DNA of 53,725 bases from Aeromicrobium sp. (GTDB lineage Bacteria; Actinomycetota; Actinomycetes; Propionibacteriales; Nocardioidaceae), in the NCBI GenBank assembly GCA_014377785.1, contig JACMOZ010000340.1:1-53725 (forward strand), written 5' to 3'. Below are positions 16,517 to 24,896 of the stretch, piece after piece (position 1 is the first letter of the stretch; every line of letters starts with the position of its first letter). The notes under the pieces were generated by a model that was not told the origin of the DNA, did no database searches, and worked only from the letters and a program-made list of their open reading frames with translations. A program made the translations under genes and the position numbers.

Positions 16517-16608
16517 GTTTAGGCGGTGTGTAAGCGTCACGCCTGGCGGCACGACTATTACGAACACACAAGTGGACACTTTATGGCGTACAGGGGTTCA
16601 GATCAACT

Positions 16609-16827
16609 TTATCCGGCCTGAATCTCCGATTGTGTGACGGCCGTCACCAGTCGGAGGGGTGGCACAAGGCCCACATCGCACAAGGCAGCAAGGGCTTTCA
16701 GCTCCTCGGAATCGATTTCGATTCCAACTGGCGGCGAGCCGAGCAACACGGTGACTACACAATCACCACACGCACTCGGACTCTTCACCAGACAACGGTC
16801 ACAGTCGACTACTACTGAATCGCTCAT
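16609..16827 (-). CDS. Small Cys-rich conserved actinobacterial protein
   Basis: The start ATG 16827 has AAGGAG seven bases upstream, giving 72 residues beginning MSDSVVVDCDRCLVK. Four cysteines (two CxxC pairs: CDRC and CGDC) in the first half suggest a metal site or redox pair. The second half is amphipathic (SEELKALAALCDVGLVPPL). This small family is commonly found upstream of the NlpC/P60 gene in actinobacteria. Its function is unknown to me. It is divergent from the DnaQ/UvrC-like gene, with a large inverted repeat between. Confidence 0.75.
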   Translation of the reverse strand: MSDSVVVDCDRCLVKSPSACGDCVVTVLLGSPPVGIEIDSEELKALAALCDVGLVPPLRLVTAVTQSEIQAG

Positions 16828-16884
16828 ACCAATGCTCCTTGATTCGTTCAGATGAACTTTGCTCATTTTCGGAGGCTACGCAGA

Positions 16885-17007
16885 CCCACCGACAGAACCG
16901 CGACGAGTCACGTACTGGCGCCGAGGAGTCACGTACATGCGCCCCCTCGGCGCAAGTACGTGACTCGTCGACATAAGGCGGCGACTCTGCGGCGAAGTGT
17001 CGGTGGG
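16885..17007. repeat. Large nested inverted repeat in the divergent intergenic region
   Basis: Outer arms CCCACCGACA (16885-16894) and TGTCGGTGGG (16998-17007) enclose a second pair of 26-base arms at 16901-16926 and 16945-16970, which are inverted copies with one mismatch. A third copy of the core GAGTCACGTAC (16926-16936) lies in the loop, so two alternative hairpins compete. The unit GAGTCACGTAC thus appears twice direct and once inverted. The role is unknown; a palindromic mobile repeat or an operator array is possible. Confidence 0.8.
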
Positions 17008-17013
17008 CCGACA

Positions 17014-17019
17014 TACGGT
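17014..17019 (+). promoter_or_regulatory. -10 box for leaderless DEDD/UvrC-like gene
   Basis: TACGGT ends seven bases before GTG 17027 and no ribosome binding site is seen. This is the reason for preferring 17027 over the upstream in-frame GTG 16997, which lies inside the inverted repeat. Confidence 0.4.
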
Positions 17020-17026
17020 GTGTCTT

Positions 17027-18706
17027 GTGGAAGCAGTGCAGTCATCATTCGACGAGTTGGGGCGACCACTGTCGGATCTGACGTTTTGCATTGTCGACCT
17101 CGAAACGACCGGCGGATCGGCTGCCAAAGGTTCCAAAATCACCGAATTCGGCGCCGTCAAGGTGCGCGCCGGCGAAGTTCTCGGCGAGTTCCAGACGCTC
17201 GTTAATCCCGACGAACACATTCCTGCATTCATCACCGTGTTGACCGGCATCACCGACCAGATGGTCATCAACGCCCCTCGAATCGCCGAAGTACTGCCAA
17301 GTTTTCTCGAGTTCGCCCGCGGGGCGGTGCTGGTTGCCCACAACGCGCCCTTCGATGTCGGGTTCCTCAAATTTGCCGCCCGCGGGCTCGAGATCGAATG
17401 GCCCCGGTTCGAGGTTCTCGACACAGCGATCCTGGCGCGACGCATCCTGACACGCGACGAAGTGCCCAATTGCAAGCTCTCGACCCTCGCGGCCAAATTT
17501 CAGGCAACGACAACGCCGAACCACCGCGCCCTCGACGATGCCCGCGCCACCGTCGACGTCCTCCACGCGCTTTTCGAACGACTCGGCCCGCTTGGCGTTT
17601 CGACTCTCGAAGAAGTCTCCACTTACACCTCCCGTGTCAGCCCCGCCCAGCGCAAGAAGCGCTGGCTTGCCGAACACCTGCCCAACACGCCGGGTGTCTA
17701 CCTCTTCCGCGGGCCGAAGGACGACGTCCTCTACATCGGCACTTCGCGCAATATTCGGGCCCGCGCACGCAGCTATTTCACCAAAAGCGAGACACGCTCA
17801 CGCATGGCCGAGATGGTGCAGGTCGCCCAGCGAATCGAGGGCATCTCCTGCGCGTCGGCACTCGAGGCCCAAGTCCGCGAACTCCGGCTCATTGCGCACC
17901 ACAAACCCCCCTACAACCGGCGCTCCCGCAATCAGGACAAGGTTGCCTGGCTCAAGCTGACTCAGGAAGCGTGGCCGCGACTGTCGGTGGTGCGGGCGAT
18001 CCTCGACGACGGCGCCGACTACATCGGGCCCTTCCGCGGACGCGTCGCCGCAGAAGGCGCCATCACGGCGCTGCACGACACATTCCGGATCCGCCAATGC
18101 ACCCAGCGACTCTCACTCAAGTCGCGCAAGTCGCCTTGCGTCCTCGCCGAAATGGGCCATTGCCTCTCCCCATGCAACGGGTCGGCGACTTCCGAGGCCT
18201 ATTTCGCCGAGGTGGCGGGGCTTCGCGAGACGATGATCGGCAATCCCGCTGTGCTCATCGCCAACATCACCGAGAAAATGGAAACGCTGTCCGCCGCCGA
18301 ACGTTATGAAGACGCGGCGCTGTGGCGCGATCGGATCGGCTCTTTCCTGCATGCGGCAGCCCGCACTCAACGACTCCGCGAACTCACCGAGACCGACGAA
18401 CTCCTCGCCGCTGCCCCGCATCCGGACGGTTGGGAGGTCCACGTGTTCCGGTTCGGCCGACTCGCCGCGGCCGGCGTCATGCCGCGCGGTGTCCTCACGC
18501 AAGTCTGGGTCGATGCGCTGCTGTCCTCGGCCGAATCCGTCGAAGGAGGTTTCGGGCCGGTGCCGGCCGCCACTGCCGAAGAGACCGAGTGTCTGTTGCG
18601 ATGGCTCGATCAGGACGGCATACGCATCGTCCGGGGCTCGTGGCAGTGCTCATCAGCAGGATCTGCGCGGCATCTCCCCAACTTCTCCCCCGCGGGGCTA
18701 GGCTGA
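17027..18706 (+). CDS. DEDD 3'-5' exonuclease fused to UvrC-type GIY-YIG nuclease region (DnaQ/UvrC hybrid)
   Basis: The product is 559 residues. Residues 20-190 are a DnaQ-like exonuclease with exo motif I DLETTG, motif II in NAPFDVGFL and motif III HRALDDARATVD. A GIY-YIG domain follows (NTPGVYLFRGPKDDVLYIGTS), then a UvrC-like middle with conserved cysteines (KSPCVLAEMGHCLSPC) and an UvrB-contact-like helix pair. The helix-hairpin-helix end of true UvrC is missing. These hybrids (Rv2191 type) are typical of actinobacteria; a role in repair or proofreading is inferred. In Cho/UvrC the GIY-YIG domain makes the 3' incision. Confidence 0.92.
   Translation: MEAVQSSFDELGRPLSDLTFCIVDLETTGGSAAKGSKITEFGAVKVRAGEVLGEFQTLVNPDEHIPAFITVLTGITDQMVINAPRIAEVLPSFLEFARGAVLVAHNAPFDVGFLKFAARGLEIEWPRFEVLDTAILARRILTRDEVPNCKLSTLAAKFQATTTPNHRALDDARATVDVLHALFERLGPLGVSTLEEVSTYTSRVSPAQRKKRWLAEHLPNTPGVYLFRGPKDDVLYIGTSRNIRARARSYFTKSETRSRMAEMVQVAQRIEGISCASALEAQVRELRLIAHHKPPYNRRSRNQDKVAWLKLTQEAWPRLSVVRAILDDGADYIGPFRGRVAAEGAITALHDTFRIRQCTQRLSLKSRKSPCVLAEMGHCLSPCNGSATSEAYFAEVAGLRETMIGNPAVLIANITEKMETLSAAERYEDAALWRDRIGSFLHAAARTQRLRELTETDELLAAAPHPDGWEVHVFRFGRLAAAGVMPRGVLTQVWVDALLSSAESVEGGFGPVPAATAEETECLLRWLDQDGIRIVRGSWQCSSAGSARHLPNFSPAGLG
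18699..18704 (+). promoter_or_regulatory. -10 box before the six-codon leader ORF
   Basis: TAGGCT inside the end of the upstream gene ends six bases before GTG 18711, the first codon of a tiny ORF, so the transcript is probably leaderless at that GTG. Confidence 0.4.
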
Positions 18707-18710
18707 CACG

Positions 18711-18731
18711 GTGATTGGACAGACAGAGTGA
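18711..18731 (+). CDS. Possible six-residue leader peptide coupled to the Lrp/RAM gene
   Basis: GTG 18711 opens VIGQTE and stops at TGA 18729-18731, which overlaps the GTG start (18728) of the Lrp-like gene as GTGA. The correct spacing to TAGGCT (six bases) and the overlap suggest a leaderless leader that couples translation. It may equally be chance, because it is so short. Confidence 0.35.
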   Translation: MIGQTE

Positions 18732-19003
18732 TTACGGCAATTGTGTTCATCCAGGCCAACGTCGCGCATCTCAACGAGATTGCCGAAGAGATCGCCGACA
18801 TCCCCGGCGTCAGTGAGGTCTATTCGGTGACCGGAGACCTCGACTTGTTGGCCATGGTGCGTGTACGCACTCATGAGGACATCGCGGCTGTTGTCGCCGA
18901 TAAGGTCAACAAGGTCGAGGGAGTGCTCTCGACGCAGACGCAGATTGCCTTCCAAACCTTCAGCCAGCACGACCTCGAAGAGGCATTCAGTATCGGCTCG
19001 TAG
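18728..19003 (+). CDS. Stand-alone Lrp/AsnC ligand-binding (RAM) domain protein
   Basis: This 91-residue protein consists only of the RAM effector domain: ITAIVFIQANVAHLNEIAEE, the loop GVSEVYSVTGDLDLLAMVRV and a helix EDIAAVVADKVNKVEGV. There is no DNA-binding HTH. Such stand-alone RAM proteins (SCO2140-like) form decameric rings and bind amino acids; they may partner with full-length Lrp regulators. It follows the DnaQ/UvrC gene and faces trpD, which may hint at amino-acid sensing, but that is inference. A hairpin terminator is downstream. Confidence 0.92.
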   Translation: MITAIVFIQANVAHLNEIAEEIADIPGVSEVYSVTGDLDLLAMVRVRTHEDIAAVVADKVNKVEGVLSTQTQIAFQTFSQHDLEEAFSIGS

Positions 19004-19020
19004 GGCCCGAGTGTAGGACA

Positions 19021-19059
19021 TTCAGCCCGGCGCACCGGCCCGCAGAGCCGGGTACTGAA
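19021..19059. terminator. Bidirectional hairpin terminator between the Lrp/RAM gene and trpD
   Basis: TTCAGCCCGGC (19021-19031) pairs with GCCGGG (19047-19052) and CTGAA (19055-19059), with TA bulged. It sits between two convergent genes and can serve both. Confidence 0.6.
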
Positions 19060-19087
19060 CGACAAGCAGAGCGCGTGCGAAGCTGCG

Positions 19088-20143
19088 CTACTGTTCGGCC
19101 GTTGCCCTGTGAGTGGCTTCGGCCCACGTGTCCAGAACACGCCGAGCTGCCCCCGAATCGATCGATTCGGCGGCTCGTCCGATGGCGACGCTCAGCCGTT
19201 CGTCGAGATCACCTGAGACGCCTTCATGAGCGACGAGTCCGGCTGCCGCATTGAGCATTACGGCATCGCGCACAGCCGACTTCTCACCATCCAGGACGCG
19301 AGAGAAAACCTTGGCATTGAAAGCCACGTCGCCTCCCCGCAGTGCGTCAGGAGTCGAAAAAGTGAAGCCGAAGGACTGCGGATCAAGAGCTGTCTGCGCG
19401 ACCTCACCGGTCGAGCCGTCGGCGATCCATACACTCGTCGTGGTGGTCGTCGTGATCTCATCGAGGCCGTCGTCGCCGCGGAAGACGAGCGCGTCGGCAC
19501 CGCGAGCCGCGAAGATGCCTGCCACGATCGGGGCTGCGCGGGTGTCGGCAACACCGACCGCCATGGCCTCCGGTCGAGCCGGGTTGGTCAGCGGGCCCAG
19601 GAGGTTGAAGACCGTCGGGATGCCGAGCTCACGGCGCGGGACCGAGGCGAAGCGAAACGAGGAGTGGAAGACTGGCGCGAAGCAGAAGGTGATGCCGGCG
19701 TCGTGCAGGACGTCGACAATGCGTGTGGCGGGCACGTCAAGCCGCACGCCGAGCGCTTCAAGGACGTCAGCGGAGCCGCTCGCACTTGAGGCCGCACGGT
19801 TGCCGTGCTTGACGACGGGCGCACCGGCGCCGGCTATCACCACGGCCGACATCGTCGAGATGTTGACGGTCTTCGCCCGGTCGCCGCCCGTGCCGACGAT
19901 GTCAACGACGCGGCCTTCGACCGTCAGCGGAGTCGCATGGCGGTACATCGAGTCGACGATGCCCTGGACCTCGGCGAGGGTTTCACCCTTGGCTCGAAGG
20001 GCAACCGCGAAACCGGCGATCTGGGCCGACGTCGCGTTGCCCGAAAGAATTTCTTCCATCGCCCACGCGGTGGAGTAGGTGTCGAGATCCTCGCCCATGA
20101 CGAGGGCAGTCAGGACATCGGGCCAACTTAGCGATTCCGACAT
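19088..20143 (-). CDS. trpD: Anthranilate phosphoribosyltransferase
   Basis: The 351-residue enzyme transfers phosphoribose from PRPP to anthranilate in tryptophan synthesis. I start at ATG 20143 (MSESLSWPDVLTAL), with GGAG upstream; the open frame upstream of it overlaps the receiver-like gene. The PRPP loop DIVGTGGDRAKTVNIST, HGNRAASSASGSADVLE and the Mg-binding DE in DGLDEITTT are present. The gene stands alone rather than in a trp operon, as in M. tuberculosis (Rv2192c) and Streptomyces, beside the ctaE-qcr genes. The upstream receiver-like gene is 13 bases away on the same strand. Confidence 0.95.
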   Translation of the reverse strand: MSESLSWPDVLTALVMGEDLDTYSTAWAMEEILSGNATSAQIAGFAVALRAKGETLAEVQGIVDSMYRHATPLTVEGRVVDIVGTGGDRAKTVNISTMSAVVIAGAGAPVVKHGNRAASSASGSADVLEALGVRLDVPATRIVDVLHDAGITFCFAPVFHSSFRFASVPRRELGIPTVFNLLGPLTNPARPEAMAVGVADTRAAPIVAGIFAARGADALVFRGDDGLDEITTTTTTSVWIADGSTGEVAQTALDPQSFGFTFSTPDALRGGDVAFNAKVFSRVLDGEKSAVRDAVMLNAAAGLVAHEGVSGDLDERLSVAIGRAAESIDSGAARRVLDTWAEATHRATAEQ

Positions 20144-20156
20144 GGCACTCTCCTCT

Positions 20157-20576
20157 TCAGCGAGATTGGCGCACGGTCCGCGCAAGGTCGATAACGGCCT
20201 CGGCGAGTCGCATGGGCTCGATCGGATGCGACACCGCCGCTTCGGCGCGTGACCAAGTCGCGAGCCAGGCATCCTGCGCGCGGCCGGTGATGATGAGCAC
20301 CGGTGGCGCCTCGTAGATCTCGTCCTTCATCTGGCGCGCAATCCCCATACCTCCGGCCGGAGTGGCTTCGCCGTCGAGGATGACGAGATCGATGTCGCCC
20401 CCGTCGAGATGTTGGAACACAACCGGCTCGGTCGCGCAATGCACGTATTCAAAGGACGGAAGGTCCGGATGGGGCCTAGTTCCGAGGGCAAGAACAACGT
20501 CTTCACGTACGTCGCGATCATCGCTATAAACCAGGACACGCAGGGGCTTGAGATCATTCACAGTGGCATCGTACAT
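20157..20576 (-). CDS. Receiver-like (CheY-fold) protein with altered switch residue
   Basis: The protein has about 139 residues from ATG 20576 (GTG 20561 is another candidate). It reads [15 protein letters not shown] with the acidic pair, [15 protein letters not shown] with a phosphoacceptor-like Asp and [10 protein letters not shown], the CheY fold. The invariant Lys of the KP motif is replaced by His (AVSHPIEPM), so phosphorylation switching may differ or be lost. It has no output domain. Homologues at this spot next to trpD are known in actinobacteria without assigned function. It is divergent from ctaE, and their starts lie nine bases apart in overlapping promoters. Confidence 0.85.
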   Translation of the reverse strand: MYDATVNDLKPLRVLVYSDDRDVREDVVLALGTRPHPDLPSFEYVHCATEPVVFQHLDGGDIDLVILDGEATPAGGMGIARQMKDEIYEAPPVLIITGRAQDAWLATWSRAEAAVSHPIEPMRLAEAVIDLARTVRQSR

Positions 20577-20579
20577 AAT
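20548..20579 (+). promoter_or_regulatory. Promoter of leaderless ctaE
   Basis: TACATAAT at 20572-20579 (with TTGAGA at 20548-20553) ends six bases before GTG 20586. The spacing from TTGAGA to TACATA is 18. No Shine-Dalgarno lies before the GTG, so the mRNA probably begins at the start codon. This segment also lies at the start of the divergent receiver-like gene. Confidence 0.5.
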
Positions 20580-20585
20580 GAACAC

Positions 20586-21224
<639 letters not shown>

Positions 21225-21299
21225 CGAAGGCATACCCAAACAACTTTATAGTCCTTTACCGCTGTAATCTAAGTCGCAAATTTAGGAATGAGGTCCTCC

Positions 21300-22124
21300 G
21301 TGCGGAACTTGTCGACCAAACGCCGGCATCCTCTCGCTGGTCTCGTGGTGCTCCTTTTGGGGCTCCTCGTTGCTGGTGGGATGTATTCGGCGTTTGCCCC
21401 CCGTTCGGCCACTGCGCAAGAAGCCTCGTCGCGCGATGTCGAAGCCGGCCGCCAACTCTTCCTGATCGGCTGTGCCAGTTGTCATGGCAAAAATGCCGAA
21501 GGAATTATCACCAAGAGCGGCGGCAATTACGGTCCGGCACTCATCGGAGTGGGCGCCGCTGCGGTCGATTTCCAGGTCGGCACGGGACGTATGCCGCTGG
21601 CCCAGTCCGCACCGCAGGCTCCCCGCAAAGAACCCGTTTACAACGCCGAAGAGACCAAGCAGCTCGCGGCGTTCGTCGCTTCGCTCGGACCCGGCCCCTC
21701 GGTTCCTGCGTCCGAGTACACGGACTACAAAAACGCGAGCGGCGAAGAACTCACCCGTGGTGGCGAGTTCTTCCGCACCAACTGCACCGCTTGCCACAAC
21801 TCGGTCGGCGCCGGCGGCGCCCTCCCCAGCGGTCGTTACGCGCCGACCCTCACCGGGGTCAGCGCCAAGCACATCTACGAAGCAATGGTGACCGGCCCGC
21901 AACAAATGCCAGTCTTCTCCGATGAAGTGATAACGCCCAATGACAAGAAGGCAGTGATCGCCTACATAAAGTCCGTGCAGAACGAGCCACAATACGGCGG
22001 CGTGGCCGGCGGTGGCCTCGGCCCGGTCGTTGATGGGCTCTTCACCTGGATCATCGGTATCGGTGGTCTTGTTGGCTTCGCCATTTGGATCGGCGCACAT
22101 GGAGCGAGAGTGAAGAAAAGATGA
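21300..22124 (+). CDS. qcrC: Menaquinol-cytochrome c reductase cytochrome c subunit (diheme)
   Basis: The 274-residue protein from GTG 21300 (VRNLSTKRRHPLAGLVV) matches the usual QcrC start, and GAGG lies six bases upstream; ATG 21288 is an alternative. An N-terminal membrane anchor is followed by two cytochrome c domains with CASCH and CTACH heme motifs, and a second membrane helix near the C-terminus (GGLVGFAIWIG). It carries electrons inside the bcc-aa3 supercomplex, substituting for soluble cytochrome c. It overlaps qcrA by four bases (ATGA). Confidence 0.95.
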   Translation: MRNLSTKRRHPLAGLVVLLLGLLVAGGMYSAFAPRSATAQEASSRDVEAGRQLFLIGCASCHGKNAEGIITKSGGNYGPALIGVGAAAVDFQVGTGRMPLAQSAPQAPRKEPVYNAEETKQLAAFVASLGPGPSVPASEYTDYKNASGEELTRGGEFFRTNCTACHNSVGAGGALPSGRYAPTLTGVSAKHIYEAMVTGPQQMPVFSDEVITPNDKKAVIAYIKSVQNEPQYGGVAGGGLGPVVDGLFTWIIGIGGLVGFAIWIGAHGARVKKR

Positions 22125-23167
22125 GTGACGAGTTAGATCGTGTACCCCGGGAACCGATCGCAGACCCGGGCCTGCCCGCACACCAATACCGCCCCACCGA
22201 CGTTTATCCCGAGCAGGAACGGCGAGCCGAACGTCAGGTCGCCGGGATGTTCGGGCTTGCCTCGCTGCTTGCTGTCGCGTTCTGCGTTTTCTACTTTGCA
22301 GTCGACAAGGACCAGACATTCCTGGGCTGGTCGGCGCTCAACTTCTCCCTCGGCGCCACTCTCGGTTTGTCGCTGCTTCTCATCGGCATCGGCGCGATCC
22401 AGTGGGCCAAAAAGCTGATGGGTGACCACGAAATTATCGAGATGCGCCACCCGGCCCCCTCATCTGAGGACGATCGAGCTCAGGTCCTCGAAGAGCTCAA
22501 TGCGGGCATCGACGAGTCCGGTTTCGGCCGCCGTCCGCTGATCCGCAACAGCTTGCTCGGCGCCGTCGGAGCCCTGGGACTGCCGGCCATCGTATTGTTG
22601 CGTGACCTCGGCCCGCTCCCCTACGGGCAGGCCGAGACGGTCTGGAAAAAGGGCATGCGCGTCGTCAATGACGTGTCTGGCACCCCGATCAAGCCTGCTG
22701 ACCTCGAAGTCGGCGGCCTCGTCAACGCCCAGCCTGCGATCTTGTTCGAGACCGACGAAGATGGTGAAAAGGTCCTCGAGGGCACCGCCGCGTTGCAAGC
22801 CAAGGCCAAGGCGGCCGTCATCATCGTCCGTATGCGCCCCGAAGACATCACGCCGCGCAAAGGGCGTGAAAACTGGGGCATCGACGGCATCTTGTGCTTT
22901 TCCAAAATCTGCACGCACGTCGGTTGCCCAATCAGTTTGTGGGAGCAACAGACTCATCATTTGTTGTGCCCCTGCCACCAGTCGACATTCGATCTAGGCG
23001 AGGGCGGCAAAGCCATTTTCGGTCCTGCCCGCAAACCGTTACCTCAACTCCCACTCGCGGTTGACAGCGAGGGCTACATCGTCGCGGTGAGCGACTTCCA
23101 GGAAGTGATCGGCGCCAGTTACCCAGAACTCGCGCGTGATCAGAAAAGGCTGGACAATAAATCATGA
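22121..23167 (+). CDS. qcrA: Menaquinol-cytochrome c reductase Rieske iron-sulfur subunit
   Basis: The 348-residue Rieske protein transfers electrons from menaquinol to QcrC. Three N-terminal membrane helices (about residues 45-200) are followed by the Rieske fold with the two cluster boxes CTHVGC and CPCHQS, whose Cys and His bind the 2Fe-2S centre. The long N-terminus and three helices, instead of one, are the actinobacterial form. The start ATG 22121 overlaps the qcrC stop, and the stop overlaps the qcrB start (ATGA). Confidence 0.96.
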   Translation: MSDELDRVPREPIADPGLPAHQYRPTDVYPEQERRAERQVAGMFGLASLLAVAFCVFYFAVDKDQTFLGWSALNFSLGATLGLSLLLIGIGAIQWAKKLMGDHEIIEMRHPAPSSEDDRAQVLEELNAGIDESGFGRRPLIRNSLLGAVGALGLPAIVLLRDLGPLPYGQAETVWKKGMRVVNDVSGTPIKPADLEVGGLVNAQPAILFETDEDGEKVLEGTAALQAKAKAAVIIVRMRPEDITPRKGRENWGIDGILCFSKICTHVGCPISLWEQQTHHLLCPCHQSTFDLGEGGKAIFGPARKPLPQLPLAVDSEGYIVAVSDFQEVIGASYPELARDQKRLDNKS

Positions 23168-24864
23168 CCACGCCCTATACGCCGATCGAGAAAACCGGTT
23201 TCGGCAAAAAGGCCTCCGGGCCGGTCCAGTGGATCGATGAACGCACCGGCATCGCTGGTGCGGCCAAAAAGAATCTGCGCAAGGTCTTCCCTGACCACTG
23301 GTCCTTCATGCTCGGCGAAATCGCTTTGTGGAGTTTTGTGGTCTTGTTACTGACCGGTACGTTCCTGACGTTCTGGTATCAGCCGAGCATGCAGGAAATC
23401 ACCTACAACGGTTCATATGCACCGTTGCGCGGCCTTGAGATGTCGCAGGCCTATGCCTCGACGCTGCACATCTCTTTCGACATCCGCGGCGGCCTGCTGA
23501 TGCGTCAGATCCATCACTGGGCGGCCGCTCTGTTCGTCGCCGCGATAATCGCGCACATGCTCCGAGTGTTCTTCACCGGCGCCTACCGCAAGCCGCGCGA
23601 AATCAACTGGCTCATCGGCCTTGGTCTTTTCACCCTCGCGATCATCGAAGGCTTTGCGGGATATTCACTTCCCGATGACCTGCTGTCCGGCACCGGTCTC
23701 CGCTTCGTAGATGGCCTGATCCGCTCGATCCCGCTGGTCGGCTCATACGTCGAGTTCTTCGTCTTCGGTGGCGAATTCCCCGGCGACGTCATCATTCCCC
23801 GCCTCTACATGGCGCACATTTTGTTGATCCCTGCGCTTCTGCTCGGCCTTATCGGCGCGCACATGTTGCTTCTCGTCTATCACAAGCACACCCAGTGGGC
23901 GGGTCCTGGCCGCACCGAGGAAAACGTCGTTGGCTACCCGATGCTTCCGGTCTATGCGGCCAAGGCCGGTGGATTCTTTTTCATAGTGTTCGGCTTCACC
24001 GCCCTCATGGGCGCGATGATGCAGATCAATCCAATCTGGTCCTACGGCCCATACAACCCTTCCGAAATCACCGCCGGCTCACAACCCGACTGGTACATGG
24101 GCTTCGTTGAAGGCGCCATCCGCATCATGCCGGCACTGGAGACCACCTTCTTCGGCCTCACGTGGAGCTGGAACGTCTTCATTCCCGGCCTCATGCTCAT
24201 GGGCGTCATGTTCGGCGCTCTCGGAGCCTGGCCCTTTGTCGAGCGTTGGATCACCGGTGACAATCGCGAGCACCACCTGCTGGATCGTCCGCGCAACGCT
24301 CCTGTCCGCACCGCCTTCGGCGCAGCCGGCATCACGATGTACGGCATCTTCTGGATTGCCGGCGGTAACGACATCATCGCGGTGAAGTTCCATTTGGATA
24401 TTTACACCATCACCTGGGCATGTCGGATCCTCGTCTTCGTCGCGCCGGTCATCGCGTTCATCATCACGAAACGCATCTGCATTGGTCTCCAACGCGCCGA
24501 CAAGGAGCGCGTCCTCCACGGCTACGAGACAGGCGTGCTTGAACGCACTCCCGACGGCGCGTACTCCGAACGACACGCCCCTTTGCCAGCGGAGAACAAC
24601 TACGTCCTCACGACGCACGGCCGACTGCCCGTACTCGAGGCTCCCGCTGAGGCCGACAAAAACGGCGTACCTGCCCCCGGCGGCCGGAAGGCCGGGCTTC
24701 GCGCCAAGGCACAGAAGTTCTACTACGACGGCGCCGTGGACAAACCCACTACCGAAGAAGTTCAGGCAGCACAGGATCATCACGGCGACCACGACGGTCA
24801 CCCGGGCGAGCTCGGCGAGGACTTCCAGGGAGTCTCCGAAATCGGTGTGCCCAAGTCGCACTGA
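23164..24864 (+). CDS. qcrB: Menaquinol-cytochrome c reductase cytochrome b subunit
   Basis: The 566-residue, eight-helix cytochrome b holds two b hemes; the paired histidines are in RQIHHWAALFVAAIIAHMLR-like (first helix pair) and HILLIPALLLGLIGAHMLLL segments. The quinol-site motif is QPDWY, the actinobacterial version of PEWY. The C-terminal 130 residues are a hydrophilic tail rich in His, Asp and Gly near the end (DHHGDHDGHPGE), a charged extension seen in actinobacterial QcrB. This subunit is the target of bedaquiline-era inhibitors such as telacebec in mycobacteria. It ends the ctaE-qcrCAB cluster. Confidence 0.96.
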   Translation: MTTPYTPIEKTGFGKKASGPVQWIDERTGIAGAAKKNLRKVFPDHWSFMLGEIALWSFVVLLLTGTFLTFWYQPSMQEITYNGSYAPLRGLEMSQAYASTLHISFDIRGGLLMRQIHHWAAALFVAAIIAHMLRVFFTGAYRKPREINWLIGLGLFTLAIIEGFAGYSLPDDLLSGTGLRFVDGLIRSIPLVGSYVEFFVFGGEFPGDVIIPRLYMAHILLIPALLLGLIGAHMLLLVYHKHTQWAGPGRTEENVVGYPMLPVYAAKAGGFFFIVFGFTALMGAMMQINPIWSYGPYNPSEITAGSQPDWYMGFVEGAIRIMPALETTFFGLTWSWNVFIPGLMLMGVMFGALGAWPFVERWITGDNREHHLLDRPRNAPVRTAFGAAGITMYGIFWIAGGNDIIAVKFHLDIYTITWACRILVFVAPVIAFIITKRICIGLQRADKERVLHGYETGVLERTPDGAYSERHAPLPAENNYVLTTHGRLPVLEAPAEADKNGVPAPGGRKAGLRAKAQKFYYDGAVDKPTTEEVQAAQDHHGDHDGHPGELGEDFQGVSEIGVPKSH

Positions 24865-24896
24865 ACCAAACCCGCTGGCGAATCTATTACGAAGGG

